Assembly: GCA_903826185.1 (NCBI GenBank) | Contig: CAIKDL010000135.1 | Location: forward strand, 1 to 13,425 | DNA: 13,425 bases | DNA from: an uncultured bacterium | GTDB taxonomy: Bacteria > Patescibacteriota > Minisyncoccia > Phycocordibacterales > PALSA-1337 | Direction of reading: 5' to 3' | Shown: positions 6,539 through 12,857 of the stretch, one piece after another | How positions within the stretch are numbered: position 1 is the first letter of the stretch | How the letters are laid out: every line of letters starts with the position of its first letter | Notes under the pieces: model-generated | Seen by the model: the letters and a program-made list of their open reading frames with translations, nothing else | The model's database searches: none | What the model was told of the DNA's origin: nothing | Made by a program: the position numbers and the translations under genes

Positions 6539-6910
6539 TTAGACGATCTCGGCAGCGCGCGAAGCAATGGTCTTGAAACCGCGTTCGGCTATCTCGCGAG
6601 GTATCGGACCGAATATACGTCCAGCAATTGGCTCTTTCTTACCCTTCTCTATGATAACCACTGCGTTCTCATCGAAACGGATATATGAACCATCTCTGCG
6701 GCGCAAAGGTTTAACCTGACGGACAACCACAGCCTGAAGGACATCTTTCTTCTTAACAGCCTTACGAGGCTCAGCTTTTTGAACTGACAGGACGACCACG
6801 TCACCGATCTCAGCTGTGCGGATACGAGTGGCGCCGAGCACCTTGAAGATGCGGCCGATCTTGGCACCGGAGTTATCAGCAATATTGACGATTGAACGTG
6901 GTTGAATCAT
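6539..6910 (-). CDS. rplN: 50S ribosomal protein L14
   Basis: L14 sits at the subunit interface of the large subunit and takes part in bridges to 16S rRNA. The 123 residues match the family length (about 122). Clear signatures are MIQPRSIVNIADNSGAK at the start, the VRQVKPLRRRDGSYIRFDEN segment in the middle, and GRIFGPIPREIAERGFKTIASRAAEIV at the end. It lies 9 bases after rpsQ and 31 bases before rplX, in the conserved order. The ATG is preceded by ATATCCCACC, with no Shine-Dalgarno sequence. Identity is certain and nothing in the sequence is unusual. Confidence 0.98.
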   Translation of the reverse strand: MIQPRSIVNIADNSGAKIGRIFKVLGATRIRTAEIGDVVVLSVQKAEPRKAVKKKDVLQAVVVRQVKPLRRRDGSYIRFDENAVVIIEKGKKEPIAGRIFGPIPREIAERGFKTIASRAAEIV

Positions 6911-6919
6911 GGTGGGATA

Positions 6920-7195
6920 TTATGCGATTACTTTGAAAGCCTTATTCTTCGATATTGGCCTGCAAGCCTCAATGGTGGCCTTGTCTCCGATCTTCTTGGT
7001 ATTACCTGCATCGTGGGCCATCAGCTTGGTGGTCTTGTTCATGAACTTATGATATTTGGCGTGCTTCACAAAGCGCTCTACAGAGACAACAACAGTATCT
7101 TTCATCTTGTCAGAAACAACAACTCCACTGAAAGTCTGTGGACGCTTCGCTGCGGCCTTTGTTTCGATCTTTGGTTGTGTCTTTGTTGTAGGCAT
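6920..7195 (-). CDS. rpsQ: 30S ribosomal protein S17
   Basis: S17 is a primary 16S rRNA-binding OB-fold protein of the 30S subunit. The 91-residue protein has the core FSGVVVSDKMKDTVVVSVERF (about 22-42), the following KYHKFMNKTTKLMAHD segment, and the C-terminal IEACRPISKNKAFKVI. About 15-18 basic and Thr/Ala-rich residues precede the usual start of the family (MPTTKTQPKIETKAAAKR), a short N-terminal extension. No internal ATG would remove it, so it is probably real. It lies 51 bases after rpmC. There is no Shine-Dalgarno sequence; the preceding bases are CACAAATCAC. Identity is certain. Confidence 0.97.
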   Translation of the reverse strand: MPTTKTQPKIETKAAAKRPQTFSGVVVSDKMKDTVVVSVERFVKHAKYHKFMNKTTKLMAHDAGNTKKIGDKATIEACRPISKNKAFKVIA

Positions 7196-7246
7196 GTGAT
7201 TTGTGATACTACTTGAAAATGTTGATTTTGTCCAGGAAATTAGGGA

Positions 7247-7447
7247 TTATTTTGTCGATTCGGCTTTCTGTGCATTGAGCGCTGTCATTATACGAGCTAT
7301 GTCCTTGCGAATCAGCATAACCTCTTTGACATTCTTGCTCTTGGCACCAGCGGAACCAAATCTGGAAACACGCAAAGCCTCGCGCTTATCAGCAAGCATC
7401 TTTACGAGATCAGCGGCGGTCTTATTTGATATTTCTTTCATTTTCAT
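7247..7447 (-). CDS. rpmC: 50S ribosomal protein L29
   Basis: L29 is a small helical hairpin protein near the polypeptide exit tunnel and part of the docking site for nascent-chain factors. The 66 residues fit the family. It starts with a KMKEISNKTAADL helix; the central KREALRVSRFGSAGAKSKNVKEVMLIRKDIARIMT follows the usual L29 pattern of L-R-F ... N ... I-R-R-x-I-A-R. Two in-frame ATGs (7447 and 7441) precede the first helix; I use the first. It lies between rplP and rpsQ as in most bacteria. No Shine-Dalgarno sequence is visible. It is a confident call from both sequence pattern and position. Confidence 0.93.
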   Translation of the reverse strand: MKMKEISNKTAADLVKMLADKREALRVSRFGSAGAKSKNVKEVMLIRKDIARIMTALNAQKAESTK

Positions 7448-7488
7448 GGCTTTGGTTTATTTAAAGATTTTTTGCGAAATTTGCAGAA

Positions 7489-7914
7489 TTATATGCGGCT
7501 TACTACCTTTGTCTTCAAAGAGAGTTTTGTACCAGCCTTACGAAGGGCCTCTGTAGCAACCTCGGCATCCACTCCATCTAGCTCGAACATGATGCGACCA
7601 GGCTTGACCTCGGCGACGAAACCAACTGGATCACCCTTTCCTTTTCCCATTTTCACTTCGGCTGGCTTCTGTGTGAAAGGTCTGTCTGGGAAAATGCGTG
7701 TCCACATCTTACCGTTCTTTCCAGCGTAGTGAACAGCGGCCTTGCGAGCTGATTCGATCTGGTTCGATGATATGCGTCCATATTCCATGGCTTTGAGGCC
7801 AAATGAACCAAAGGCAACAGTAATACCGCGAGTTTCGGTCTTATTGGCTTCTTTCACCGGATGCTTGCGCTTGGTGAACCACTTGCGGTGTTTAACTTTT
7901 TTCGGATATAACAT
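7489..7914 (-). CDS. rplP: 50S ribosomal protein L16
   Basis: L16 contacts 23S rRNA and A-site tRNA and is needed late in 50S assembly. The 141 residues match the usual 136-144. Signatures are MLYPKKVKHRKWFTKR at the N-terminus, TFGSFGLKA-type and GRISSNQIESARKA segments, and WTRIFPDRPFTQKPAEVKMGKGKGDP around residues 70-95. At the position where most bacteria have Arg in VRMGxGKG (the Arg that is hydroxylated in E. coli) this protein has Lys (VKMGKGKG). It lies 36 bases after rpsC and 41 before rpmC. It has no Shine-Dalgarno sequence; the upstream stretch is AATTTTTAAATTACTACC. Identity is certain. Confidence 0.97.
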   Translation of the reverse strand: MLYPKKVKHRKWFTKRKHPVKEANKTETRGITVAFGSFGLKAMEYGRISSNQIESARKAAVHYAGKNGKMWTRIFPDRPFTQKPAEVKMGKGKGDPVGFVAEVKPGRIMFELDGVDAEVATEALRKAGTKLSLKTKVVSRI

Positions 7915-7950
7915 GGTAGTAATTTAAAAATTCAATATTTTAGTGCGAAA

Positions 7951-8649
7951 TTATGCGGCCTTAGTCGAGCGCTCCTTTATCTCTTTGACGTCTTTCTTGA
8001 AAATTTCACCCTTATAGATCCAAACTTTGATACCGATGTCTCCGTAAGTCATGTGGGCCTTCTCGCGAGCAAAATCAATATCAGCACGAAGAGTTTGTAG
8101 AGGAATCTGACCCTTCTTGAGTTCTTCTGAACGAGCAATATCAGCACCACCCAAACGACCACCGAGGCGGATACGTATACCCTTCACATCCTTGTTGGCC
8201 ATGACCTTCTCGATAGTCTGCTTCATGACACGGCGGAATGGCAAACGCTTTTCCAGAGAGTCGGCGATCATGAGGCCAGCAATGGCAGCATTGGACTCTG
8301 GGTTGCGAATCTCTTCAATATCGATTTTGAGTTCTTGGTTGCCAAGAGAGATCTTATTCCTTTTCAACAGAGTCATGATTTTTTCACGCAACTTCACAAC
8401 TCCATCACCAGACTTGCCGATAATCATGCCCGGACGTGAAGTCTTGATGATCACGCGGACAGCTTTCTGTGTGCGCTCTATGTCGAGACCACCCAAGAAA
8501 AATGCGCGCAACTCTTTCTGCAAAAACTCACGAATCGTGATATCGGCCTTGAGTGCTGAGCGATAGCTCTTGTCTGTAGCAAACCAGCGCGACTTCCAAT
8601 CGCGGATGATGCCTAGTCTATGAGAATATGGATGGACTGTGTGTGACAT
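7951..8649 (-). CDS. rpsC: 30S ribosomal protein S3
   Basis: S3 lies at the mRNA entry tunnel of the 30S subunit and contributes to mRNA helicase activity. The 232-residue length matches the family. The N-terminal region HPYSHRLGIIRDWKSRWF is typical. A type-2 KH domain follows, with the GxxG loop at G78-K-S-G81 (PGMIIGKSGDG). The C-terminal domain has NPESNAAIAGLMIADSLEKRLPFRRVMK and the GGRLGGADIARSE segment. The ATG follows the rplV stop by a single base, which suggests translational coupling. No Shine-Dalgarno sequence was seen (CAAAGAAATAAC before the ATG). Identity is certain. Confidence 0.98.
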   Translation of the reverse strand: MSHTVHPYSHRLGIIRDWKSRWFATDKSYRSALKADITIREFLQKELRAFFLGGLDIERTQKAVRVIIKTSRPGMIIGKSGDGVVKLREKIMTLLKRNKISLGNQELKIDIEEIRNPESNAAIAGLMIADSLEKRLPFRRVMKQTIEKVMANKDVKGIRIRLGGRLGGADIARSEELKKGQIPLQTLRADIDFAREKAHMTYGDIGIKVWIYKGEIFKKDVKEIKERSTKAA

Positions 8650-8650
8650 G

Positions 8651-9097
8651 TTATTTCTTTGATGATTTTACTGCTTTAGGCTTAGCTTCTACAGACTTGG
8701 CTGGCTTAGCGGCTTTGACTACCATAGCCGGCTTCTCTGCTTTCTTGGTGTTCTTCGCATTCTTGTCGGCTTTCGGAGCCAAAACCAAGCTTATGTGACT
8801 AGTACGCTTCTTTATAGGAAATGCAGAGCCACGAGCCATCGGTATAGAACGCTTGAGAACAAAGCCTTGATCTACGCGGATTTCGCTTACTATAAGATTG
8901 TCTTTGTCTATATTGAAATTATTCTTAGCGTTGGCGATGGCTGAATCCAAAAGATCGGCCAAAGGATGCTTTGCTTTCTTGGAGACGTTGACCAAAATGA
9001 TCTGAGCTTGTTCGATGCTTTTGCCGCGTATCATGTCCGCGACCAAACGAACCTTGCGAGGTGCGATCCTGTAATTTGAGAGCTTTGCGGTAATCAT
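8651..9097 (-). CDS. rplV: 50S ribosomal protein L22 with Lys/Ala-rich C-terminal tail
   Basis: L22 binds all domains of 23S rRNA, and its long beta-hairpin lines the peptide exit tunnel. The core is standard: APRKVRLVADMIRGKSIEQA (about 12-31), then HPLADLLDSAIANAKNNF, and the hairpin with VDQGFVLKRSIPMARGSAFPI followed by KRTSHISLVL. The usual bacterial protein ends near residue 110. Here about 38 extra residues follow, almost only Lys, Ala, Pro, Val and Ser. They are probably disordered and RNA-binding. It lies 42 bases after rpsS and one base before rpsC. No Shine-Dalgarno sequence precedes the ATG. Confidence 0.97.
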   Translation of the reverse strand: MITAKLSNYRIAPRKVRLVADMIRGKSIEQAQIILVNVSKKAKHPLADLLDSAIANAKNNFNIDKDNLIVSEIRVDQGFVLKRSIPMARGSAFPIKKRTSHISLVLAPKADKNAKNTKKAEKPAMVVKAAKPAKSVEAKPKAVKSSKK

Positions 9098-9139
9098 GGT
9101 ATTGGTTTAAAAGTGGAAAGCGCAAAGCGCACTTGAGTA

Positions 9140-9487
9140 TTATTTGGCAGGTGCAGCTGTAGCAGCTTCTTTAGCAGACTTGGCAGCAGCGACTTCTGCT
9201 TCCTTGGCTTTGAGCTCAATCTCCTTCTGCATCTTACCTCCATGGCGTACGAACTTGCGTGTAGGTGAAAATTCACCGAGGCGGTGTCCAACCATATCCT
9301 CGGTTACCAAAACTTCTGTATGTTGTCGGCCATTGTGAACTCCAAATGTAAAGCCCACCATTTCCGGTGAAATCTGAGAGCGGCGTGACCAAGTCTTTAT
9401 GACTCCGGTTGTGGCCGGTTTCTTGCCTGCGATTTTCGAGAGAAGTCTCTCTTCAATATATGGTCCTTTTTTGAGTGATCGTGCCAT
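9140..9487 (-). CDS. rpsS: 30S ribosomal protein S19 with Ala/Lys/Glu-rich C-terminal tail
   Basis: S19 forms a head complex with S13 on the 30S subunit. The core MARSLKKGPYIEERLL, IKTWSRRSQISPEMVGFTFGVHNGRQH and LGEFSPTRKFVRHGGK is fully conserved. S19 is usually 90-95 residues; here the chain is 115, with a C-terminal tail of Ala, Lys and Glu that looks like a single helix or disordered tail. It is the first gene of its transcription unit, and rplB, the usual upstream neighbour, is absent. Just upstream lie a near-consensus promoter and a hairpin leader. No Shine-Dalgarno sequence precedes the ATG (AATCACCGTTTTTT). Confidence 0.98.
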   Translation of the reverse strand: MARSLKKGPYIEERLLSKIAGKKPATTGVIKTWSRRSQISPEMVGFTFGVHNGRQHTEVLVTEDMVGHRLGEFSPTRKFVRHGGKMQKEIELKAKEAEVAAAKSAKEAATAAPAK

Positions 9488-9574
9488 AAAAAACGGTGAT
9501 TTGATTTAAAAACAGTTTAAAACAAGCTCCGAAGAGCTTGGGAGCATCTTAACAGAGCCGATTTTCTAAGTCAA
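9488..9574 (-). promoter_or_regulatory. Promoter and leader of the rpsS-rplE operon
   Basis: On the minus strand TTGACT (9569-9574), a spacer of exactly 17 bases and TAAGAT (9546-9551) preceded by TGT give a -35 plus extended -10 promoter. The predicted start is about 9539, giving a leader of about 52 nt to the rpsS ATG. The same promoter pattern lies upstream of rpsN. It begins 10 bases after the U-run of the preceding terminator, so this unit is isolated from the gene upstream. Confidence 0.82.
9523..9540 (-). promoter_or_regulatory. UUCG hairpin at the predicted 5' end of the rpsS-rplE mRNA
   Basis: On the minus strand CAAGCTC-TTCG-GAGCTTG is a perfect 7-bp stem closed by C(UUCG)G, an especially stable tetraloop, followed by TTTTAAACTGTTTTT. 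The predicted transcription start falls on the first or second base of the stem, so the mRNA would begin with it. Plausible roles are protection of the 5' end, attenuation, or stopping leftover read-through. The hairpin is certain as sequence; the role is inferred. Confidence 0.7.
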
Positions 9575-9584
9575 TAGACCAATT

Positions 9585-9622
9585 AAAAAGACCCCGCGTA
9601 TACCCATGTATAGTTGCGGGGC
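9585..9622 (-). terminator. Intrinsic terminator after the 512-residue gene
   Basis: On the minus strand GCCCCGC and GCGGGGT form the base of a long stem (9592-9597 with 9616-9621), extended inside by TATAC/GTATA pairing with a short bulge, and followed by CTTTTTAATT. It starts about 56 bases after the stop at 9678 and lies directly upstream of the rpsS promoter. Confidence 0.87.
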
Positions 9623-9677
9623 CTTTGTGAACAGATACAGACAGAACTATGTAATGCTCTTTAGAATCGCCTCGTGG

Positions 9678-11216
9678 TCAGGCCTTTATCGAAGCTGCCT
9701 CGGCCTTCGTGTAGAAGGGGGCGAGCCGACGAACCACAGCTGCATGCATCTCCAAATCGGGCTTTTGGATGGAACGAGCCACCAGGATGATCTCTGTCTT
9801 GGTCTTGGCGACCTCAAGTGCCTTGACGAGGATAGCACTTTTCACGTTGTCTGGTAGACGTTCGTATTCCGATTGGGTGAACAAGCCCAGGACTTCGATC
9901 ACATTAGTGATCATTTCGATGACCTTGGTGAAGCCGAGATCAGACAGCCCTTTATGGTGGCTGTCACGGCGGACCAACCTCCATGTATCGAGGGCGCCGT
10001 CGAGATCTTCGACGAAGCCGAGCAACTTCTCGTAAGAAGCTTGGGACCAGGTCTTCTCGAATACTTTCTCCACAAGCACACGTTCGTCGCCGGCCAACTT
10101 CAGCCAGAGATCGTGAGCTTCTGACTTGTCCTTACGATTCCAATCTGGACAAGTGGCCCAGAGCTCCTCAGCTTGTTCCGCCGAAACAACAAGACCTTTC
10201 ATCTTTTGCCAACAATCACCACGAAGGTCGTCGTCGGCCGTAGACCGAAAGATGGTCAAGAAATCCTCAAACATCTTGGCCTCCTTAAATGAAGAGTTGA
10301 GAAGAATCTTGTCAAGCTTTTCCTGAAGCAGACTATTGCTGCGGTACAGACCGGAGCATCTTTCTTTCAGGGCCTCAAGAGAAGCCTTGCCTTCAGCGGC
10401 CGTGACCTCTACGAAGAGGATTTCATCGAGCCGCCTACAGACGACCTCGCTTAGATCTTTCTGGTTGTGCCAATGCTCTTTGGTATAGGCCCTCAATTCG
10501 GCTTCACTCCACTTGAGCTCGCGGATCAAAATCCCCATGAATTCCGACATGGTCTCATAGGGAATTCCTCCCGCGAGGATAGCCATGGCCGATTCTCTAT
10601 CGGCCGTGATGGCTTCTTTGAACACCCTTTCCAAACCTTGTTTGGCCGCGCTTTTGTAGCGTTTGTCGGCGTCACCACCGCTTAGAACCGACTCGTAAAG
10701 CCGTTTGTAATGCTCAACGGTCTTGGCACACGAGAACATCTTGTCCCAAAGCGTAACCCACATGTCTCCGTAACCAAGCAAACCAATGGAACGCCCGACT
10801 TCGATCACCTCCTCGATTTCATCGTAGGTTGTGGCGAAGGACAGACACTTCTCAATCGCTGTCGTCGCAAATGTCTCGCCCGACCGAAGACCTTTCGGCA
10901 AGCGTGCAAGGGCAAGACGTGCAGACGTTAGGTCATTGGCTGAAACAATCTCTGCTTCAGACAACGCAAACCAAGCAGCACGCGCTTTCTTCCAAAGCGG
11001 GGTTTGTAGACCTTCACGATCATTATTACGCCCCACCAGGACTTCACAAACTTTCTGGGCACTTTCGATCGAGTCGAGTGGCGTCTGTGCCAAATCAATG
11101 CTTTGACGAAGGTAGAAAAAACCTCCACCTAATTCCCTTGACATGGTATCGAAATCAACACAGGACGTATCGATTCGACCAGCATCAGTAACGCTGGGTT
11201 TTGCTGAAACAGCCAT
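9678..11216 (-). CDS. Unrecognised 512-residue all-helical protein, possible alpha-solenoid
   Basis: I do not recognise this family. The 512 residues show no signal peptide, membrane segment or catalytic motif, so it is probably cytoplasmic. Most of the chain reads as amphipathic helices. Several segments share a loose pattern of a helix with Lys/Phe/Ala, a T/K-T turn and a Glu/Leu-rich second helix: around 115-140 (AIEKCLSFATTYDEIEEVIE), 152-178 (WDKMFSCAKTVEHYKRLYE), 368-402 and 460-485 (ILVKALEVAKTKTEIILVA). This suggests degenerate helical-hairpin repeats like those of TPR/HEAT-type scaffolds. The ATG at 11216 has AAAGGT eight bases upstream, the only convincing Shine-Dalgarno sequence in the window. 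An in-frame start at 11252 would read into the leader hairpin. It has its own promoter and terminator and seems somewhat more GC-rich than neighbours. Function unknown. Confidence 0.82.
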   Translation of the reverse strand: MAVSAKPSVTDAGRIDTSCVDFDTMSRELGGGFFYLRQSIDLAQTPLDSIESAQKVCEVLVGRNNDREGLQTPLWKKARAAWFALSEAEIVSANDLTSARLALARLPKGLRSGETFATTAIEKCLSFATTYDEIEEVIEVGRSIGLLGYGDMWVTLWDKMFSCAKTVEHYKRLYESVLSGGDADKRYKSAAKQGLERVFKEAITADRESAMAILAGGIPYETMSEFMGILIRELKWSEAELRAYTKEHWHNQKDLSEVVCRRLDEILFVEVTAAEGKASLEALKERCSGLYRSNSLLQEKLDKILLNSSFKEAKMFEDFLTIFRSTADDDLRGDCWQKMKGLVVSAEQAEELWATCPDWNRKDKSEAHDLWLKLAGDERVLVEKVFEKTWSQASYEKLLGFVEDLDGALDTWRLVRRDSHHKGLSDLGFTKVIEMITNVIEVLGLFTQSEYERLPDNVKSAILVKALEVAKTKTEIILVARSIQKPDLEMHAAVVRRLAPFYTKAEAASIKA

Positions 11217-11221
11217 AATCC

Positions 11222-11310
11222 GTACCTTTCTTTTGTTTTGACCCGCCCACAATAGGCGAGTAAATCTTGTTTTCTATATTGACCCTACAAAAGAAAGTGT
11301 TCTGTGTCAA
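11222..11310 (-). promoter_or_regulatory. Promoter, leader and Shine-Dalgarno sequence of the 512-residue gene
   Basis: On the minus strand a perfect -35 TTGACA (11305-11310) is followed after 17 bases by TAGGGT (11282-11287), a weak -10 that keeps only the TA...T positions. The predicted start is about 11275, giving a leader of about 60 nt. The leader contains a hairpin (11241-11261) and then a purine-rich stretch with AAAGGT eight bases before the ATG. This leader is quite unlike the very short or Shine-Dalgarno-free starts elsewhere in the window. Confidence 0.55.
11241..11261 (-). promoter_or_regulatory. Leader hairpin before the Shine-Dalgarno sequence of the 512-residue gene
   Basis: On the minus strand ACTCGCC-TATTGTG-GGCGGGT forms a 7-bp stem with one G-U pair and a 7-nt loop. 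No U-run follows, so it is not a terminator. It ends about 10 bases before the Shine-Dalgarno region. It could stabilise the mRNA or control translation; no known riboswitch fold is apparent. Confidence 0.5.
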
Positions 11311-11358
11311 TGAAATGACGTAGAAAAACGGGCCACAATCGCAACACTCCGCCTTTTC

Positions 11359-11381
11359 TATGCTACTATTTAACACAAGAT
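11359..11381 (+). promoter_or_regulatory. Promoter with minimal leader for the cell-wall fusion gene
   Basis: TGC-TACTAT (11361-11369) is an extended -10 whose predicted start point is about 11376, only some five bases before the ATG at 11382. An overlapping TATGCT (11359-11364) would give about ten bases. No good -35 is visible and no Shine-Dalgarno sequence can fit. The mRNA is therefore predicted to be nearly leaderless, as for the helicase. Confidence 0.5.
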
Positions 11382-12854
11382 ATGGACGACAACGCACACA
11401 AATCCGATAAACACGGCTTGATATCCGTAATTAAAACTACTATTTTATCTGTGGCGGTAGTTTCTGCCACATATTTCGGTTCTTCATATGTAGGAAATCT
11501 GGTCTTCAGGGCAGATATAGGAAATTATGAGCAAATGGCCGCCGCGTCAGAAGCTAAACTGAATTCCATATTCAATGAAAATCCTGGCCTCATGGTAAAA
11601 AGCGGCATGACGGCATCGGTGATCAATACTCGCAGCATACCAACGTTTGATGTGGACATGCACATACCCGATACCGGCAAGGCGGTAGTCGCAGATTTGG
11701 CCGGCATGAAAGTAACTTTATATCAAAATAAAAAAGAGGTCGGCAAATATCCGATAATCTCAAAAGGAAAAGAGGGATCCAGATGGCAAACACCCGTTGG
11801 GGCTTATAACATTCAATCAAAAGAGAGGACTCATCTATCATCCATAGGCGAAGTCTACATGCCATATAGCATGGAGTTCTATGGAAATTTCTTCATTCAC
11901 GGTTGGCCTACATATCCAAACGGCTCCCCTGTCAAGCTAGGATACACTGGCGGTTGCATAAGACTTTCTACCAGCGATGCAAAAAATGTTTACACTTTCG
12001 CAGATATCGGCACACCAATCTTGGTCTACGAGGGTACAACGAGTGAACAGATGGCAAAAGGGATTATGATGGCTACAGATACTCCACAAATCGCAGCTGA
12101 ATCTTATCTGGTTGCAGATATGGGAACCGGTGAAGTATTCGCCGAAAAGAACGCCAACGAGATACGTCCGATCGCCTCATTAACAAAGCTAGTGACCGCC
12201 ATAGTTGCCAATGAAGCCATCACATATAACAAACAGATCAAGATAACCAAGCACGTCACAGACACTTTGGGAGAAAAAACGCTCAAGCAAGGCGATGTCT
12301 TCACAGCGACGGAACTCCTGTATCCATTATTGATGCAATCCGACAACGGCGCCGCCGTGGCATTGGCCGATGCGTATGGAAGCAGTGGATTCATCAAATT
12401 AATGAATGCTAAAGCTACAGCCATAGGTATGGACAACACCCATTTCGAGGACGCGCATGGAATATCAGAAAAAAATACTTCCACAGCGGAAGATCTTTTC
12501 AGACTATCTAGATATTTCTATGACAATCAACGATTCTTGCTCGACATAACGAAGCTGCCACAAAAAACAATCCCGGCGACGGTTTACAATTCAAGGTACG
12601 ATCTCTACAATTTCAATGTATTCAGTGGCATGCCAGAATTCCTTGGCGGCAAGACCGGCAAGACTACTGCAGCAAAAGAAACCATGGTGGCATTGTTCTC
12701 ATACGCCGATCCTGATAATGCTCAAAGCACTAGCACACTAGCCATAATAGTTTTAGGATCAGACGACAGAAAGCAAGATGTGACGAAGCTCCGCGATTGG
12801 ACGTTAGCATCTCTCAACAACACGCCTCCAGCAGCTATAACTAGGGCTCAGTAA
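11382..12854 (+). CDS. Bifunctional cell-wall enzyme: L,D-transpeptidase (YkuD) fused to D-Ala-D-Ala carboxypeptidase (S11)
   Basis: This is a 490-residue envelope protein with a short basic N-terminus and one membrane helix (about 14-41), after which the chain should be outside the membrane. A YkuD L,D-transpeptidase domain follows (about 100-217), with VADLAGMKVTLYQNKKEV at its start, H173-G174, and the catalytic motif YTGGCIRL with Cys192 and Arg194. These enzymes form 3-3 peptidoglycan crosslinks or attach molecules to peptidoglycan using tetrapeptide donors. Next is a penicillin-binding-protein-5-like serine peptidase S11 domain (about 235-480) with all three motifs: SLTK (S266-K269), SDN (320-322) and KTG (424-426). 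This class removes the terminal D-Ala from pentapeptides, producing tetrapeptides. All catalytic residues are intact in both halves. No C-terminal amphipathic anchor is evident. The stop is three bases from the convergent gene's stop. Confidence 0.93.
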   Translation: MDDNAHKSDKHGLISVIKTTILSVAVVSATYFGSSYVGNLVFRADIGNYEQMAAASEAKLNSIFNENPGLMVKSGMTASVINTRSIPTFDVDMHIPDTGKAVVADLAGMKVTLYQNKKEVGKYPIISKGKEGSRWQTPVGAYNIQSKERTHLSSIGEVYMPYSMEFYGNFFIHGWPTYPNGSPVKLGYTGGCIRLSTSDAKNVYTFADIGTPILVYEGTTSEQMAKGIMMATDTPQIAAESYLVADMGTGEVFAEKNANEIRPIASLTKLVTAIVANEAITYNKQIKITKHVTDTLGEKTLKQGDVFTATELLYPLLMQSDNGAAVALADAYGSSGFIKLMNAKATAIGMDNTHFEDAHGISEKNTSTAEDLFRLSRYFYDNQRFLLDITKLPQKTIPATVYNSRYDLYNFNVFSGMPEFLGGKTGKTTAAKETMVALFSYADPDNAQSTSTLAIIVLGSDDRKQDVTKLRDWTLASLNNTPPAAITRAQ

Positions 12855-12857
12855 ATT

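Noticed and set aside
6508..6567. 20-residue N-terminal extension of L24
   Set aside because: It overlaps the end of rplN and reads as unrelated Pro/Ser/Phe residues; the conserved L24 start is the ATG at 6507.
10829..11191. Several overlapping plus-strand frames opposite the 512-residue gene
   Set aside because: They overlap one another and show arginine/serine-rich antisense composition; the minus-strand frame has a promoter, Shine-Dalgarno sequence and terminator.
11217..11252. 12-residue N-terminal extension of the 512-residue protein
   Set aside because: It translates the leader hairpin and the Shine-Dalgarno region; the ATG at 11216 has correct AAAGGT spacing.
12855..12857. Bidirectional terminator between the convergent genes
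   Set aside because: Only three bases separate the stops and I found no convincing hairpin with a U-run on either side.
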